64,000 nucleotides of DNA from NCBI RefSeq assembly GCF_003112435.1, contig NZ_BDOQ01000003.1:496001-560000 (forward strand), given 5' to 3'. Shown one piece after another: positions 1 to 7,928 of this stretch (position 1 is the stretch's first letter; each line of letters starts with the position of its first letter). The position numbers and the translations under genes are program-made. This DNA comes from Novimethylophilus kurashikiensis (GTDB lineage Bacteria > Pseudomonadota > Gammaproteobacteria > Burkholderiales > Methylophilaceae). The notes below the pieces were generated by a model. It was not told where the DNA came from and did not search any database. It was given only the letters and a program-made list of their open reading frames with translations.

Positions 1-930
1 ATTGCCTTTACGCGTAAGGATGTGCTCACTTTAAGCGCACGCATCCGCCAATGGGGATTCGGCGTTGCTAGCATCTACGGAGCCCTTTCGCCCGAAGTCC
101 GGCGCACCGAGGCGCGTCGTTTTAACGACGGCGAGGCGGACGTGCTGGTGGCAACCGATGCCATCGGCATGGGGCTCAATTTGCCGATTCGGCGGGTGGT
201 GTTCTCCACCACGCAAAAATTCGACGGCACGGCGACGCGCGACCTCAATGCGACGGAAGTACGGCAGATTGCAGGCCGGGCCGGGCGCTACGGCATTTAT
301 CCGGTGGGGTACGTGAACGCATTTGAGGACGACGAACTGCTGCACCTCGACCACATGCTGGCGACCTCGGATAAATCGGACCTGCAAAAACTGCCGGTGA
401 CGCCCAATTTGTTTCACATGCAATACCTCGCGGAAGCGCGGCATAGCGACAAAATTGGCGAATTGCTGGCGTTTTTTTCGGAACAGATCGGCATCGACAG
501 CCCGTATTTCGAAACTGCCACATTGGGACTGCATGTGGCGCAGGGCGCCCTCATCGACGAGTTCGCGCCGGATTTGCCGCTCGTACATAAATTCGCTTTT
601 TCCTGCGCACCGGTCTCGCTCGACAAGGACCACGAACGCGATTATTTCCTCGCCTGCTTGCGCAGTTTCGCAGCGCAAAAACCCCGCGGGTTGCCTCAAG
701 CGCCGCCGTGGCTCGCTTCCACCAGCCCTCGTCATCTGGAAGAGGCTGAATACCTCAGCAAGGACTTGAGCCTCTATGCCTGGCTATCCTTCAAATACCC
801 GGGCATCTTTCACCAAAGCGAGGAAGTGCCTGCCCTACGCGCTCGCATCAGCCGCTATATCGAACAGGCACTGCTCACCCAAGCGGGTTTCGGCGACACC
901 TCCAAAGAACTCTTCTACGGCTATCGCTGA
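1..930 (+). CDS. SUV3-like superfamily 2 RNA helicase, C-terminal part (5' end outside window)
   Basis: The frame is open from base 1, so the gene is cut by the window edge; only about 309 codons are present. Seen: helicase motif V (VLVATDAIGMGLNLPIRR) and motif VI (QIAGRAGRYG), spaced as in the mitochondrial/bacterial SUV3 family of ATP-dependent RNA helicases, followed by a helical C-terminal region that fits the SUV3 C-terminal domain. The ATP-binding motifs I-III must lie upstream. The likely role is RNA unwinding in RNA turnover. Its last 10 bases overlap the end of the convergent downstream gene. The family is fairly sure from the motifs; the cellular role is inferred. Confidence 0.85.
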   Translation: MAFTRKDVLTLSARIRQWGFGVASIYGALSPEVRRTEARRFNDGEADVLVATDAIGMGLNLPIRRVVFSTTQKFDGTATRDLNATEVRQIAGRAGRYGIYPVGYVNAFEDDELLHLDHMLATSDKSDLQKLPVTPNLFHMQYLAEARHSDKIGELLAFFSEQIGIDSPYFETATLGLHVAQGALIDEFAPDLPLVHKFAFSCAPVSLDKDHERDYFLACLRSFAAQKPRGLPQAPPWLASTSPRHLEEAEYLSKDLSLYAWLSFKYPGIFHQSEEVPALRARISRYIEQALLTQAGFGDTSKELFYGYR

Positions 931-3041
931 TTGCCTTGCGCAGGGACGCTGTCCTGCGGCGCTCTGCGGAAAATCTGGTTGGCGGGCTTGCCCGGCAACT
1001 CCTGACGGCTGCGCTCGGGGCGTTCCGACCTTTCGCGGGAATGCTCGCCTGGCGCCTCGATACCGCGGGGCGCTTGATGTTCAAGCGGCTGCGGAGCAGG
1101 AACGGCCTCCCGACGCTCTACCGGCGGAACTGCCGTGCCAAAGGAGCGCAGTTCGCGCTGATCTTGACTTCGTTGATCTTGATCACCCCCCCGTCGATCG
1201 GGAATGCGCTGCTCTGGCACATTCTGGGGTTGCGGCTGACGTTGCAAAGTCATGGAAGACGAACGCTCGGTAGACTCCGGTACCACTGGCTGCATTTGCG
1301 GCGGCGCAGAGCGGATCGTCGGCATAGTCTGCTCCTGAGGGCGCAAGGTGGAGTTCCGAATCTCGTCGCGGTCGCTTTCTCGCCGATGCGGCGCTGGTAC
1401 CACGCGCACATCCGTCGGCGGTGTTATTTGTTGGATCGGGGCTGGCTGCTGTATGGCCATGGGTGCAGCGTTGCGTTGACTGCGTTCATATTTGGGCGGC
1501 AACGGCGCACGCTCGCGCTCCGGTCCAGTTTGCGTACCGAACTGCGGCCGGCGCATATCTCCATTACTCGACGGCGACGGCGTCACGATACGCGCCCCCA
1601 GCCCCATTGCGGGCCGGTTCTGGTCAATCTGCCAGGGCACCCGCACTTCGGGCGGCTTGCGAACCGCGATGACTGGCCTTGCCATGATCTGCTCGGGCGG
1701 TTTTGCCGCCTTGGGCGCACCGGCCACCAAGGCGGTCGGCGAAGGTTGTACCGGGATGGCTCCTTGCAAGGGTTTCATATCGCGCGGAGCCGTTTTCTTC
1801 ATCGCGAAACTCTTCACATCGGCCTTGCCGAAACGATCCGCTGGTGCCGTCACCACGGCATTGGCAAAGCGGCTGTTGGCGTAGTTGATCTGGTTGATGT
1901 TGACGATGTTGGTTTGGTTGATCACCGTATTGTTGGCCACGCGCGGGCCATTCCAACCGCCCCACCAGGGATGTCCCACGAATCCCGGCCGCCCCCACCA
2001 CGGGCGCACCGGCTCGCCCCAGCTGAGCGCTACCCAACCCAAGGTGCCGCCTATCGTCATGCTGACGCCGGAACGCACCGGTGCCGGACCGTAGAACGCC
2101 ACCAGGGCTGGTGCATAGACAGGCCGTGCACGAACTGTACCCGGCGCCCACATCCAGTAGTTGTTGCGGCATATCCAGCGACCATAGTGGAACGGTGCCC
2201 AACCCCATGGCGAATCGTCGATCCACGTCCATTGGTAGTACGGGTCCCATATCCAGCGGCCGGTGCTGTAGGGCACCCAGCCAGAAGGAACGTCGTCCGG
2301 CACCCAGACCGGGCCGTAATCCTCTACGACGCGCCAGCTGCCGTAGTGATCGAGCTCGCTAGCTCCGGCCACGCCAGGTGGCAGGTAACGCTCGCTCATG
2401 GCATCGACCAAGTCATTGGTACGGTCGTAGTTCCACCGGTCCCATCCGTCCAGCTCAGGTGCAACATAGGCTTCGGCCCGCGCCGTCTCGTTGCCCTGCA
2501 CCACGATTTCTTCCGAGGGCTGAACGCTCATGGATTGTCCGCCGGCAGGAATCACCGTGGCATGGCCGCCGCGACGTGTGACGAAATGGACGTCGTCGTT
2601 CACGTCGATGCGGTAATAGCCGGGGCGATCGATGGTGAAGACCGAATTCGGCGTATCCACCTCGACTACGTAGCCATTGGATGGCAGCGAGCGTAGGTCG
2701 AAGGAAACGCGCCCACCCGTCACCTTCACTTGCAGGTAATCCGGCGTTTGTTCGACCAGGGAGAGTTGTGTGTCATCGTCGGCGCGGATAAACGCCCGGC
2801 TTTCGGCTTGAAGTTCCAGTTCGGAATCTCGGCCGACATAGAGGGCGTCGCCGCGTGCCAGGGGAGTATTGATATGGGCCTGGGCCCAGTCTTCGGCGCC
2901 GTAGCGCCAGAACGATACCTGACCATTGATATAGCTCAGCCTGAGCGGATTGACGTCGTTATCGTCTGCGGCAAAGGCCGACTGACCTAGGCCTAATACC
3001 AGGGCAGCGGCCGTCAGCAATTTCGGGATAAACGGGAGCAT
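921..3041 (-). CDS. Secreted FecR-domain / DUF6600 (YXWGXW-type) protein
   Basis: 706 aa from an ATG at 3041, chosen because an AGGAG lies 7 bases upstream and the protein then begins with a clean signal peptide (MLPFIPKLLTAAALVLGLGQ...AFA). An open frame continues 31 codons further upstream but adds no plausible leader. After the signal comes a FecR-like beta domain (about residues 30-190), then a tryptophan/tyrosine-rich DUF6600 region (about 210-340) with repeated W-x-W and Y-x-W pairs, then a long Pro/Gln/Arg-rich, low-complexity tail ending near QGNQR. The family occurs in the periplasm or cell surface of proteobacteria and its function is not established. It converges on the helicase gene with a 10-base tail overlap. 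Confidence 0.8.
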   Translation of the reverse strand: MLPFIPKLLTAAALVLGLGQSAFAADDNDVNPLRLSYINGQVSFWRYGAEDWAQAHINTPLARGDALYVGRDSELELQAESRAFIRADDDTQLSLVEQTPDYLQVKVTGGRVSFDLRSLPSNGYVVEVDTPNSVFTIDRPGYYRIDVNDDVHFVTRRGGHATVIPAGGQSMSVQPSEEIVVQGNETARAEAYVAPELDGWDRWNYDRTNDLVDAMSERYLPPGVAGASELDHYGSWRVVEDYGPVWVPDDVPSGWVPYSTGRWIWDPYYQWTWIDDSPWGWAPFHYGRWICRNNYWMWAPGTVRARPVYAPALVAFYGPAPVRSGVSMTIGGTLGWVALSWGEPVRPWWGRPGFVGHPWWGGWNGPRVANNTVINQTNIVNINQINYANSRFANAVVTAPADRFGKADVKSFAMKKTAPRDMKPLQGAIPVQPSPTALVAGAPKAAKPPEQIMARPVIAVRKPPEVRVPWQIDQNRPAMGLGARIVTPSPSSNGDMRRPQFGTQTGPERERAPLPPKYERSQRNAAPMAIQQPAPIQQITPPTDVRVVPAPHRRESDRDEIRNSTLRPQEQTMPTIRSAPPQMQPVVPESTERSSSMTLQRQPQPQNVPEQRIPDRRGGDQDQRSQDQRELRSFGTAVPPVERREAVPAPQPLEHQAPRGIEAPGEHSRERSERPERSRQELPGKPANQIFRRAPQDSVPAQGNQR

Positions 3042-3134
3042 ATAAGGGCTCCTAGAATTGGGAAAAAGCGCCGATTGTTCGGCACTTTCATTCAACGCCG
3101 TCCCGACCGCTGCGGTTGACCCTTTGCCCCGCAT

Positions 3135-4001
3135 TCACCCGTTGATAATTTCGCCGCCGTTGGGATGCAGCACTTGTCCGGTCATGTAGCTTGCATCTCG
3201 CGACGCCAGGAACACATAGGCTGGGGCGATTTCGCTAGGCTGCCCAGGGCGGCCCAAGGGTACTTGGCTACCGAATGATTTGACCTGATCGGCTTCGAAG
3301 GTCGCCACGATGAGAGGCGTCCATACCGGTCCCGGCGCTACGGCATTGACCAGGATCCCTTTTTTGACCAATTGCTGCGACAACGAGCGGGTATAAGCAA
3401 CGATGGCGCCCTTGGTCGCCGAGTAATCCAGCAAGTGTTCGCTGCCTCGATAGGCCGTGACCGATGCAGTGTTGATAATTCGAGCGCCTTCCTTGAGATG
3501 CGGCAGCGCGGCCTTGACCGTGTAGAACATCGAGAAAATATTGGTACGAAAGGTTTTCTCCAGCTGGGATTGCGCAATGTCTTCAACACTCTGCTGCGGG
3601 TATTGCTGGGCGGCATTGTTGACCAGCACGTCCAAACGACCGAACGAGGCCACGATCTTTTCCACCACCTGCCGGCAGAAGTTTTCATCCGCAACGTCAC
3701 CCGCTATCGTCACGCACTTCCGGCCTTCTGCTTCCACCAGCTCGCGCGTCTTTTCGGCATCCTCGTGCTCGTTGAGGTAAGCGATGGCCACATCCGCTCC
3801 TTCACGCGCAAACGTCACGGCCACGGCGCGACCGATACCGCTGTCCCCGCCAGTAATCAAGGCGGCCTTGTCGCGCAGCTTCTGGCTGCCCCGATATTCG
3901 GGATCGATGTATACCGGCTGCGGATGCATCTCCGCTTCGATGCCGGGTTGGCGGTTTTGATGCTGGGGCGGATTAAGGGGCGGTTTGGTTTCGGCTTGCA
4001 T
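3135..4001 (-). CDS. SDR-family NAD(P)-dependent oxidoreductase (YghA/YhdF type)
   Basis: 288 aa, a classical-type short-chain dehydrogenase with the roughly 40-residue N-terminal extension (PQPVYIDPEYRGSQKL) typical of the YghA/YhdF group. Seen: dinucleotide-binding TGGDSGIGR at residues 50-58, NNA at 128-130, catalytic S180, Y193 and K197 (YSATK), and a C-terminal VLHPNGGEIING. The ATG has GGAG 7 bases upstream. The substrate cannot be read from sequence; relatives are often stress-associated aldehyde or alcohol dehydrogenases. It lies 94 bases upstream of the DUF6600 gene on the same strand and may be co-transcribed with it. Confidence 0.88.
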   Translation of the reverse strand: MQAETKPPLNPPQHQNRQPGIEAEMHPQPVYIDPEYRGSQKLRDKAALITGGDSGIGRAVAVTFAREGADVAIAYLNEHEDAEKTRELVEAEGRKCVTIAGDVADENFCRQVVEKIVASFGRLDVLVNNAAQQYPQQSVEDIAQSQLEKTFRTNIFSMFYTVKAALPHLKEGARIINTASVTAYRGSEHLLDYSATKGAIVAYTRSLSQQLVKKGILVNAVAPGPVWTPLIVATFEADQVKSFGSQVPLGRPGQPSEIAPAYVFLASRDASYMTGQVLHPNGGEIING

Positions 4002-4081
4002 GGCGGGCTCCGATCAATCCAAAAAAGGATTGTAGGGAGCTCGAGCCGGGTTTGACTGTGGCTTGCGCCACAAAGGCAAGG

Positions 4082-4357
4082 TTAGAACTTTTTCTGAAGC
4101 GCCATCATGGTCTGGAAGACCGGGAGTTCGCTCACGAGGATGGCGTCGATCATGGTGTCCAGCAGCTCGCCGTCGATGGTGAAGTCGTCAACGCCGCCGT
4201 CGCCATAGACTACATACGGCGCTTTTTCGCCCATCATCTTGCGAGCTTCGTTACGCAGCCAGCGATACCTTGCTGCGTCGAGCAAATCGGCAAGATCAGG
4301 AGGGCTCAACTGGGCTGTTTCCTGAATATCCGTCTCTTGCTGATCCGCCGAAGCCAT
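4082..4357 (-). CDS. Small conserved-looking hypothetical protein
   Basis: 91 aa with a strong AGGAGG Shine-Dalgarno sequence 4 bases before the ATG, which makes it a convincing gene. The protein is acidic and soluble, without signal peptide or membrane segment; it has a central helix (LADLLDAARYRWLRNEARKM) followed by a short acidic stretch (YGDGGVDDFTIDGELLD). I do not recognise a family. A 16-bp lux-box-like palindrome lies 187 bases upstream (4544-4559), so the gene could belong to the quorum-sensing regulon of the neighbouring luxI/luxR; that is inference. Confidence 0.65.
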   Translation of the reverse strand: MASADQQETDIQETAQLSPPDLADLLDAARYRWLRNEARKMMGEKAPYVVYGDGGVDDFTIDGELLDTMIDAILVSELPVFQTMMALQKKF

Positions 4358-4543
4358 TGCTCCTCCTAAGTGTGCAGCACTTCTATGAATTATTTTTGAT
4401 GAGGTGCCACATTACACCAGAAAGGTGGAGTAAGGCTAGGGTACCTGCCATGCAAGTACCCTCACCCTGGCTTCGCCTTTTGGGGCATACCCGTCATGCT
4501 GCCCATTCTATCCTCTACAGCCCTAATCTCAACAAGGGAAAAC

Positions 4544-4559
4544 CTATCAGAACGGATAG
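4544..4559. promoter_or_regulatory. Lux-box-like palindrome (second copy)
   Basis: CTATCAGAACGGATAG: five-base arms CTATC/GATAG around a six-base centre. It matches 12 of 16 positions of the core of the palindrome upstream of luxI (5260-5275). It sits between the 3' end of luxI and the small unknown gene that starts at 4357. Read on the minus strand it could instead be a weak hairpin after luxI, but the stem is only 5 bp and AT-rich. Confidence 0.4.
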
Positions 4560-4605
4560 TTGCCTCCCCAAGAAAAAGTGAGTTAGCAGAACCATTTTGA
4601 TTCCG

Positions 4606-5190
4606 TCAGGCTGCCTCCGCCATGGCACACAAGGCGTCGTAGCTCTTCTCGATATCGACGTAGAGCGCAATTGCATTTTCGACACCAATCCTCACCGGCG
4701 GACCGAAGCGCGAGGTCACCACACCGGCGCGCTTGAGCAATCGTTCGATGGCCGTCGTGGTGACAGTCACATACTGCTCGATGCCCATGCGGTGCCCGTA
4801 GGCGATGATGTTGGAAATGGACTCCATCGCCAGCTCGGAAAACCCAAAACTATGGCGCCCCTCAGTCTCGATGGCGAAACGGCTCAGCTCCCAGATTTGG
4901 GGATGTTCCGGTGCCGGCTGGCCGTGCAGCAGCACGGGAAACGAATCCTTGAGCATATACGGCCCTTCGGTCGGCAAGATGCGCCAGCAGCCTCGCAGCA
5001 GGCCGCCCGGTTCCTTCATCAGCATGTAATGCGGTTCGATGGCGTCGTAGCCGTCGATCTCCATGCCGCTCATGACGGGCACGTCCCACCCCATCCGATC
5101 CTTGAACACCTTGGCCCGCAGCTTGTGCATGTCCCACAGGTCCTTGCTCTGAAACTCACGACGACTGGCGATCTGAATTTGCAATGACAT
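4606..5190 (-). CDS. luxI: Acyl-homoserine-lactone synthase (LuxI family)
   Basis: 194 aa, the usual length. It would make an acyl-homoserine lactone signal from S-adenosylmethionine and an acyl carrier. All of the conserved LuxI residues can be seen: R25, F29, W35, E44, D46 and D49 (MEIDGYD), R70 (GCWRILPTEGPYML) and E101/R104 (WELSRFA). GGAGG lies 7 bases before the ATG. The acyl chain preference cannot be read. A 28-bp palindrome centred about 78 bases upstream is a good candidate lux box. The gene is divergent from a small HTH gene, beyond which lies luxR. Family call is firm. Confidence 0.95.
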   Translation of the reverse strand: MSLQIQIASRREFQSKDLWDMHKLRAKVFKDRMGWDVPVMSGMEIDGYDAIEPHYMLMKEPGGLLRGCWRILPTEGPYMLKDSFPVLLHGQPAPEHPQIWELSRFAIETEGRHSFGFSELAMESISNIIAYGHRMGIEQYVTVTTTAIERLLKRAGVVTSRFGPPVRIGVENAIALYVDIEKSYDALCAMAEAA

Positions 5191-5253
5191 TCTGGTGCCT
5201 CCATTCCGATTGGTTATGCAGGAGGCATGAATGATTATGCGTTTTGGCTGTTC

Positions 5254-5281
5254 GCATAACTATCAAGGTTGATAGGTATGC
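5254..5281. promoter_or_regulatory. 28-bp palindrome upstream of luxI, probable lux box
   Basis: Arms GCATA (5254-5258) and TATGC (5277-5281) enclose a second perfect pair CTATCAA (5260-5266) / TTGATAG (5269-5275) around a GG centre; only 5259/5276 and the centre break symmetry. Dyads of this size and position, 64-91 bases before luxI, are typical LuxR-AHL binding sites. It could also serve the divergent HTH gene at 5395 or be bound by that HTH protein. Confidence 0.7.
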
Positions 5282-5283
5282 AC

Positions 5284-5343
5284 ATGGAAAAAACACTTTC
5301 AAAATCGCTTATTGATATCCGGCTTCCACTGGAGATCAAGTGA
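5284..5343 (+). CDS. Possible 19-codon micro-ORF
   Basis: ATG at 5284, TGA at 5341, directly after the luxI-side palindrome and 51 bases before the HTH gene. It has no good Shine-Dalgarno sequence and could be chance. Listed only because it fills the leader of the HTH gene. Confidence 0.15.
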   Translation: MEKTLSKSLIDIRLPLEIK

Positions 5344-5394
5344 CCGGAATCATAGTCAAGCAATTGATAATAAAAGGCTTAGGAGTCAAACAGC

Positions 5395-5685
5395 ATGAAA
5401 GACAACGTTCGTGTTCCGCCCAAGCATGCGGCGCTCAGTCCGGAAATATTGCGCGAAGTGCGCATTGCCCGGCGCGAGAGCCAGACCAAGTTCTGGCGGC
5501 GCTTTGGCGTGACGCAATCGCGCGGCAGCCGATTCGAACTCGGTACGGAAATCCCGCCCTCAGTGGCCATCCTGGTCAAGTTGTATTTCGAGGGAATCGT
5601 GAGCGACGGCGATTTGTGGCGTGCACGTCGTAGCCACAACGGCGGCAGGAGCCGCAACGGGACCGGTGACGTCGCCGCAGCCTAA
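5395..5685 (+). CDS. Small XRE-like helix-turn-helix protein between luxI and luxR
   Basis: 96 aa; ATG preceded by AGGAG at 9 bases. Residues about 15-60 fit a helix-turn-helix: ILREVRIARRESQTKFWRRF, then GVTQSRGSRFE and PPSVAILVKLYFEGIV, which resembles the phage-repressor/XRE pattern. The tail (SHNGGRSRNGTGDVAAA) is low complexity. It is divergent from luxI (204 bases between them) and converges on luxR (13 bases between stops). A regulator of the AHL circuit is the natural inference, in a place where other betaproteobacteria carry RsaM, but this protein is not RsaM-like by eye. DNA target unknown. Confidence 0.7.
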   Translation: MKDNVRVPPKHAALSPEILREVRIARRESQTKFWRRFGVTQSRGSRFELGTEIPPSVAILVKLYFEGIVSDGDLWRARRSHNGGRSRNGTGDVAAA

Positions 5686-5698
5686 AGCGGTCTGCGCC

Positions 5699-6421
5699 TC
5701 AGTCGGGGTTGATCAGACCCAATCGGATCGCTTTGACGATGGCTTGCTGACGGGTCGATACCTTGAATTTGCGGCGTGCGTTGGCGAAATGGAAATTCAC
5801 CGTGGCTTCTGCGCAATTCATGATGCGGGAGATTTCCCAGGAAGATTTACCCTTCATCGCCCACTGCAAGCTTTCCAGCTCGCGTCGGGTGAGCCTTACG
5901 GCCAAATCGGCATGAGCCGCATTGGCGAACTTGAGCGAGGATTCGAAAACGTAGTCGCGGATCAAGGCCAATTCAGGCATGAAACGACCTAGCTCGCGCC
6001 GGAATTTCTTATCGGCCAGCGTATCGGAAACAAAGCTGATGACCCCGAATTCACCGTTGGCGCCATGTACCGGGTAGGTAATGCCCGAGCGGATACCGTA
6101 GCCGCTGGCCTCTTCATACAACTCGCGCTGCCTGGGGGCTGAGAAAGTCGTCGGTTCCCACACCAGTGGCAAAGTGCTGTGAAGGCAGTGGCCGACGGTA
6201 GGGTCGACGTAATGGAGTTTTTCGGAATCGTATTTGCTGCGCCAGTTAGCGGAATAGTTGCTGCGCAAAAAGGCCTGTTCCAGCGGTGTTTGACGATTCG
6301 GTACCACGCCGTACAAGGTTTGTTCAAAACCGTGTTCGCGCGCGATCTCGAAAAGCGCGGCGCTCCAGGCTTCTTCCGTCTCGCAATCCAACAAACCGAG
6401 CAATGCATCGATCTTGACCAC
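5699..6421 (-). CDS. luxR: LuxR-family AHL-responsive transcriptional regulator
   Basis: 240 aa starting at a GTG with AGGGGAG 5 bases upstream. The N-terminal autoinducer-binding domain shows the family's invariant residues W60, Y64, D73, P74, W88 and G113. The C-terminal LuxR/NarL helix-turn-helix (about residues 173-235) shows LTRRELESLQWAMKGKSSWE, then ATVNFHFANARRKF and a QAIVKAIRLGLI end. It would bind AHL made by the LuxI encoded 1.2 kb away and act at lux boxes such as the palindrome at 5254-5281. Whether it activates or represses cannot be told. Confidence 0.93.
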   Translation of the reverse strand: MVKIDALLGLLDCETEEAWSAALFEIAREHGFEQTLYGVVPNRQTPLEQAFLRSNYSANWRSKYDSEKLHYVDPTVGHCLHSTLPLVWEPTTFSAPRQRELYEEASGYGIRSGITYPVHGANGEFGVISFVSDTLADKKFRRELGRFMPELALIRDYVFESSLKFANAAHADLAVRLTRRELESLQWAMKGKSSWEISRIMNCAEATVNFHFANARRKFKVSTRQQAIVKAIRLGLINPD

Positions 6422-6555
6422 GTAAGCTCCCCTTTCTGGCTTGCATGGCGGGTTTCACAATTCTTTTTATTGTTTGTGCCGTGACCTGCATTGGCACGAG
6501 ATTTCAGGATTATGTAAAGAGTGAGCGCTTAATGCAACCCTGTGCCAAACAGGGC

Positions 6556-7797
6556 TCATGCTGAAGCGTGACGCCCTGTCAGTTTTTGCACGATAAGGCT
6601 GCCCACCATATCGCCTTCGACGTTCACCGAAGTTCGCAATGTATCCAGTAGACGATCTATCGGCAACAAGATGGCGATCGCTTCGGCCGGCAATCCCACC
6701 GATTGCAGCACCATCACCATCGTCACCATACCGGCACTTGGAATGCCTGGGGCGCCCATGGCAGCAACCATTGCGACCATAAAAACGATCAGTTGCTGCG
6801 AGAAACCAAGATCGATGCCGGCCAGATTGGCGATAAAGAGCGCGGCGGCAGCCTCATACAATGCCGTACCGTCCATGTTGATGGTGGCGCCCAGCGGTAG
6901 CACGAAGCCGGCAATGCCCGGGCTCACATGCAAATGCTGCTGCATGCAGCGCAAGGTGACTGGCAGTGTGGCAGAACTTGAGCTTGTGGCGAACGCCGTA
7001 ATCAGCGCCTCGCGTCCGCCTCGCCAAAACTTGAGCGGCGTGACCCCGGTCACCGCAAACAATATCAAGGGCAAGACGACCGCAGCATGCAACAAGGTCG
7101 TGCCCATGATCACCGCGACGAATTTGACGAGCGTCGTCAGCAAGGCAGCGTCTTGCGTCGCGACCAATTTGGCCAGCAACGCCATGATGCCGAACGGCGC
7201 CAACTGCATGATCCAACCCACCATGAGCAGCGTGAGATCCAGCCCTTCGTGCAGCACGCCCAGAATATTACGGTAGCGCTCGCCGCCCACGACCAGCGCA
7301 ATACCCACAAAAAGCGCAAACATGACGATGGCCAGCACATTGCCTTGCGCCAGCGCGGCAAAGGGATTCATGAACAACCCATGGAAGAAGCTCGCGACAA
7401 ATTCGGGAAAGCCCATGTGCTTGCTCTCGTAGTTGCTCATGGCATCGTGGAACAACGCAAGATTCAGCCCCTTGCCTGGCGCGAACAGGTTTGCGGCACC
7501 CAACCCCAGGATCATCGCGATTGCCATGGAGAATACGAAAAAACCCAGCGTCAGCATCCATACACGATGGATCTGATGATGCTGACGCAGGTTAGCGACG
7601 CCCACCGCAATCGAGGTAAACACCAGCGGCACCAGAATCATCTTGAGCAGGTCGACGAATAGCGTTCCGACCAATGACGCCGCGTACAAGCCGCGCTGGG
7701 TAACCGGCGCATCCGAACCAAGGTGAACCATGCCCAGACCGAGCAGGATGCCTGCCACTGCCCCAAAAACGATTCGGGTATTGAGTGAAAGCTTCAT
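6556..7797 (-). CDS. Dicarboxylate/amino acid:cation symporter (DAACS family)
   Basis: 413 aa from the ATG at 7797, preferred over one at 7812 because GGAG sits 5 bases before it. An inner-membrane importer with about eight hydrophobic segments and two re-entrant loops. Family motifs seen: the serine-rich SSSSATLPVT, GATINMDGTALYE, and AAMGAPGIPSAGMV with a following LPIDRLLDTLRTSVNVEGD. These are the substrate- and Na/H-binding elements of GltP/DctA-type carriers. It is not possible to separate glutamate/aspartate from C4-dicarboxylate specificity by eye. It stands alone, upstream of luxR on the same strand. Confidence 0.92.
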   Translation of the reverse strand: MKLSLNTRIVFGAVAGILLGLGMVHLGSDAPVTQRGLYAASLVGTLFVDLLKMILVPLVFTSIAVGVANLRQHHQIHRVWMLTLGFFVFSMAIAMILGLGAANLFAPGKGLNLALFHDAMSNYESKHMGFPEFVASFFHGLFMNPFAALAQGNVLAIVMFALFVGIALVVGGERYRNILGVLHEGLDLTLLMVGWIMQLAPFGIMALLAKLVATQDAALLTTLVKFVAVIMGTTLLHAAVVLPLILFAVTGVTPLKFWRGGREALITAFATSSSSATLPVTLRCMQQHLHVSPGIAGFVLPLGATINMDGTALYEAAAALFIANLAGIDLGFSQQLIVFMVAMVAAMGAPGIPSAGMVTMVMVLQSVGLPAEAIAILLPIDRLLDTLRTSVNVEGDMVGSLIVQKLTGRHASA

Positions 7798-7928
7798 ACC
7801 GACTCCATTCATAATCGCAGGATCAGAAAGAGATAAATCCCACCCAGTGCCCTCAGCACTCCACCGCGGCTATGCCCAGCTCCCCGCGCCCTCTAGGATG
7901 GCAGCCAGGGCGTGGCACCAGCAATCGC

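Noticed and set aside
936-2696. Long open frame (586 codons) on the plus strand opposite the DUF6600 gene
   Set aside because: It is a mirror of a GC-rich, Pro/Arg/Gln-biased gene with clear signal peptide and FecR domain on the other strand; the antisense protein is His/Arg-rich and has no domain.
6491-6508. TTGGCACGAGATTTCAG resembling a sigma-54 promoter
   Set aside because: The GC at -12 is absent at the right distance and the element points toward the 3' end of the convergent symporter gene.
6538-6554. CCCTGT-N5-ACAGGG hairpin after the symporter gene
   Set aside because: Only six base pairs and no T-run on the proper strand; too weak to call a terminator.
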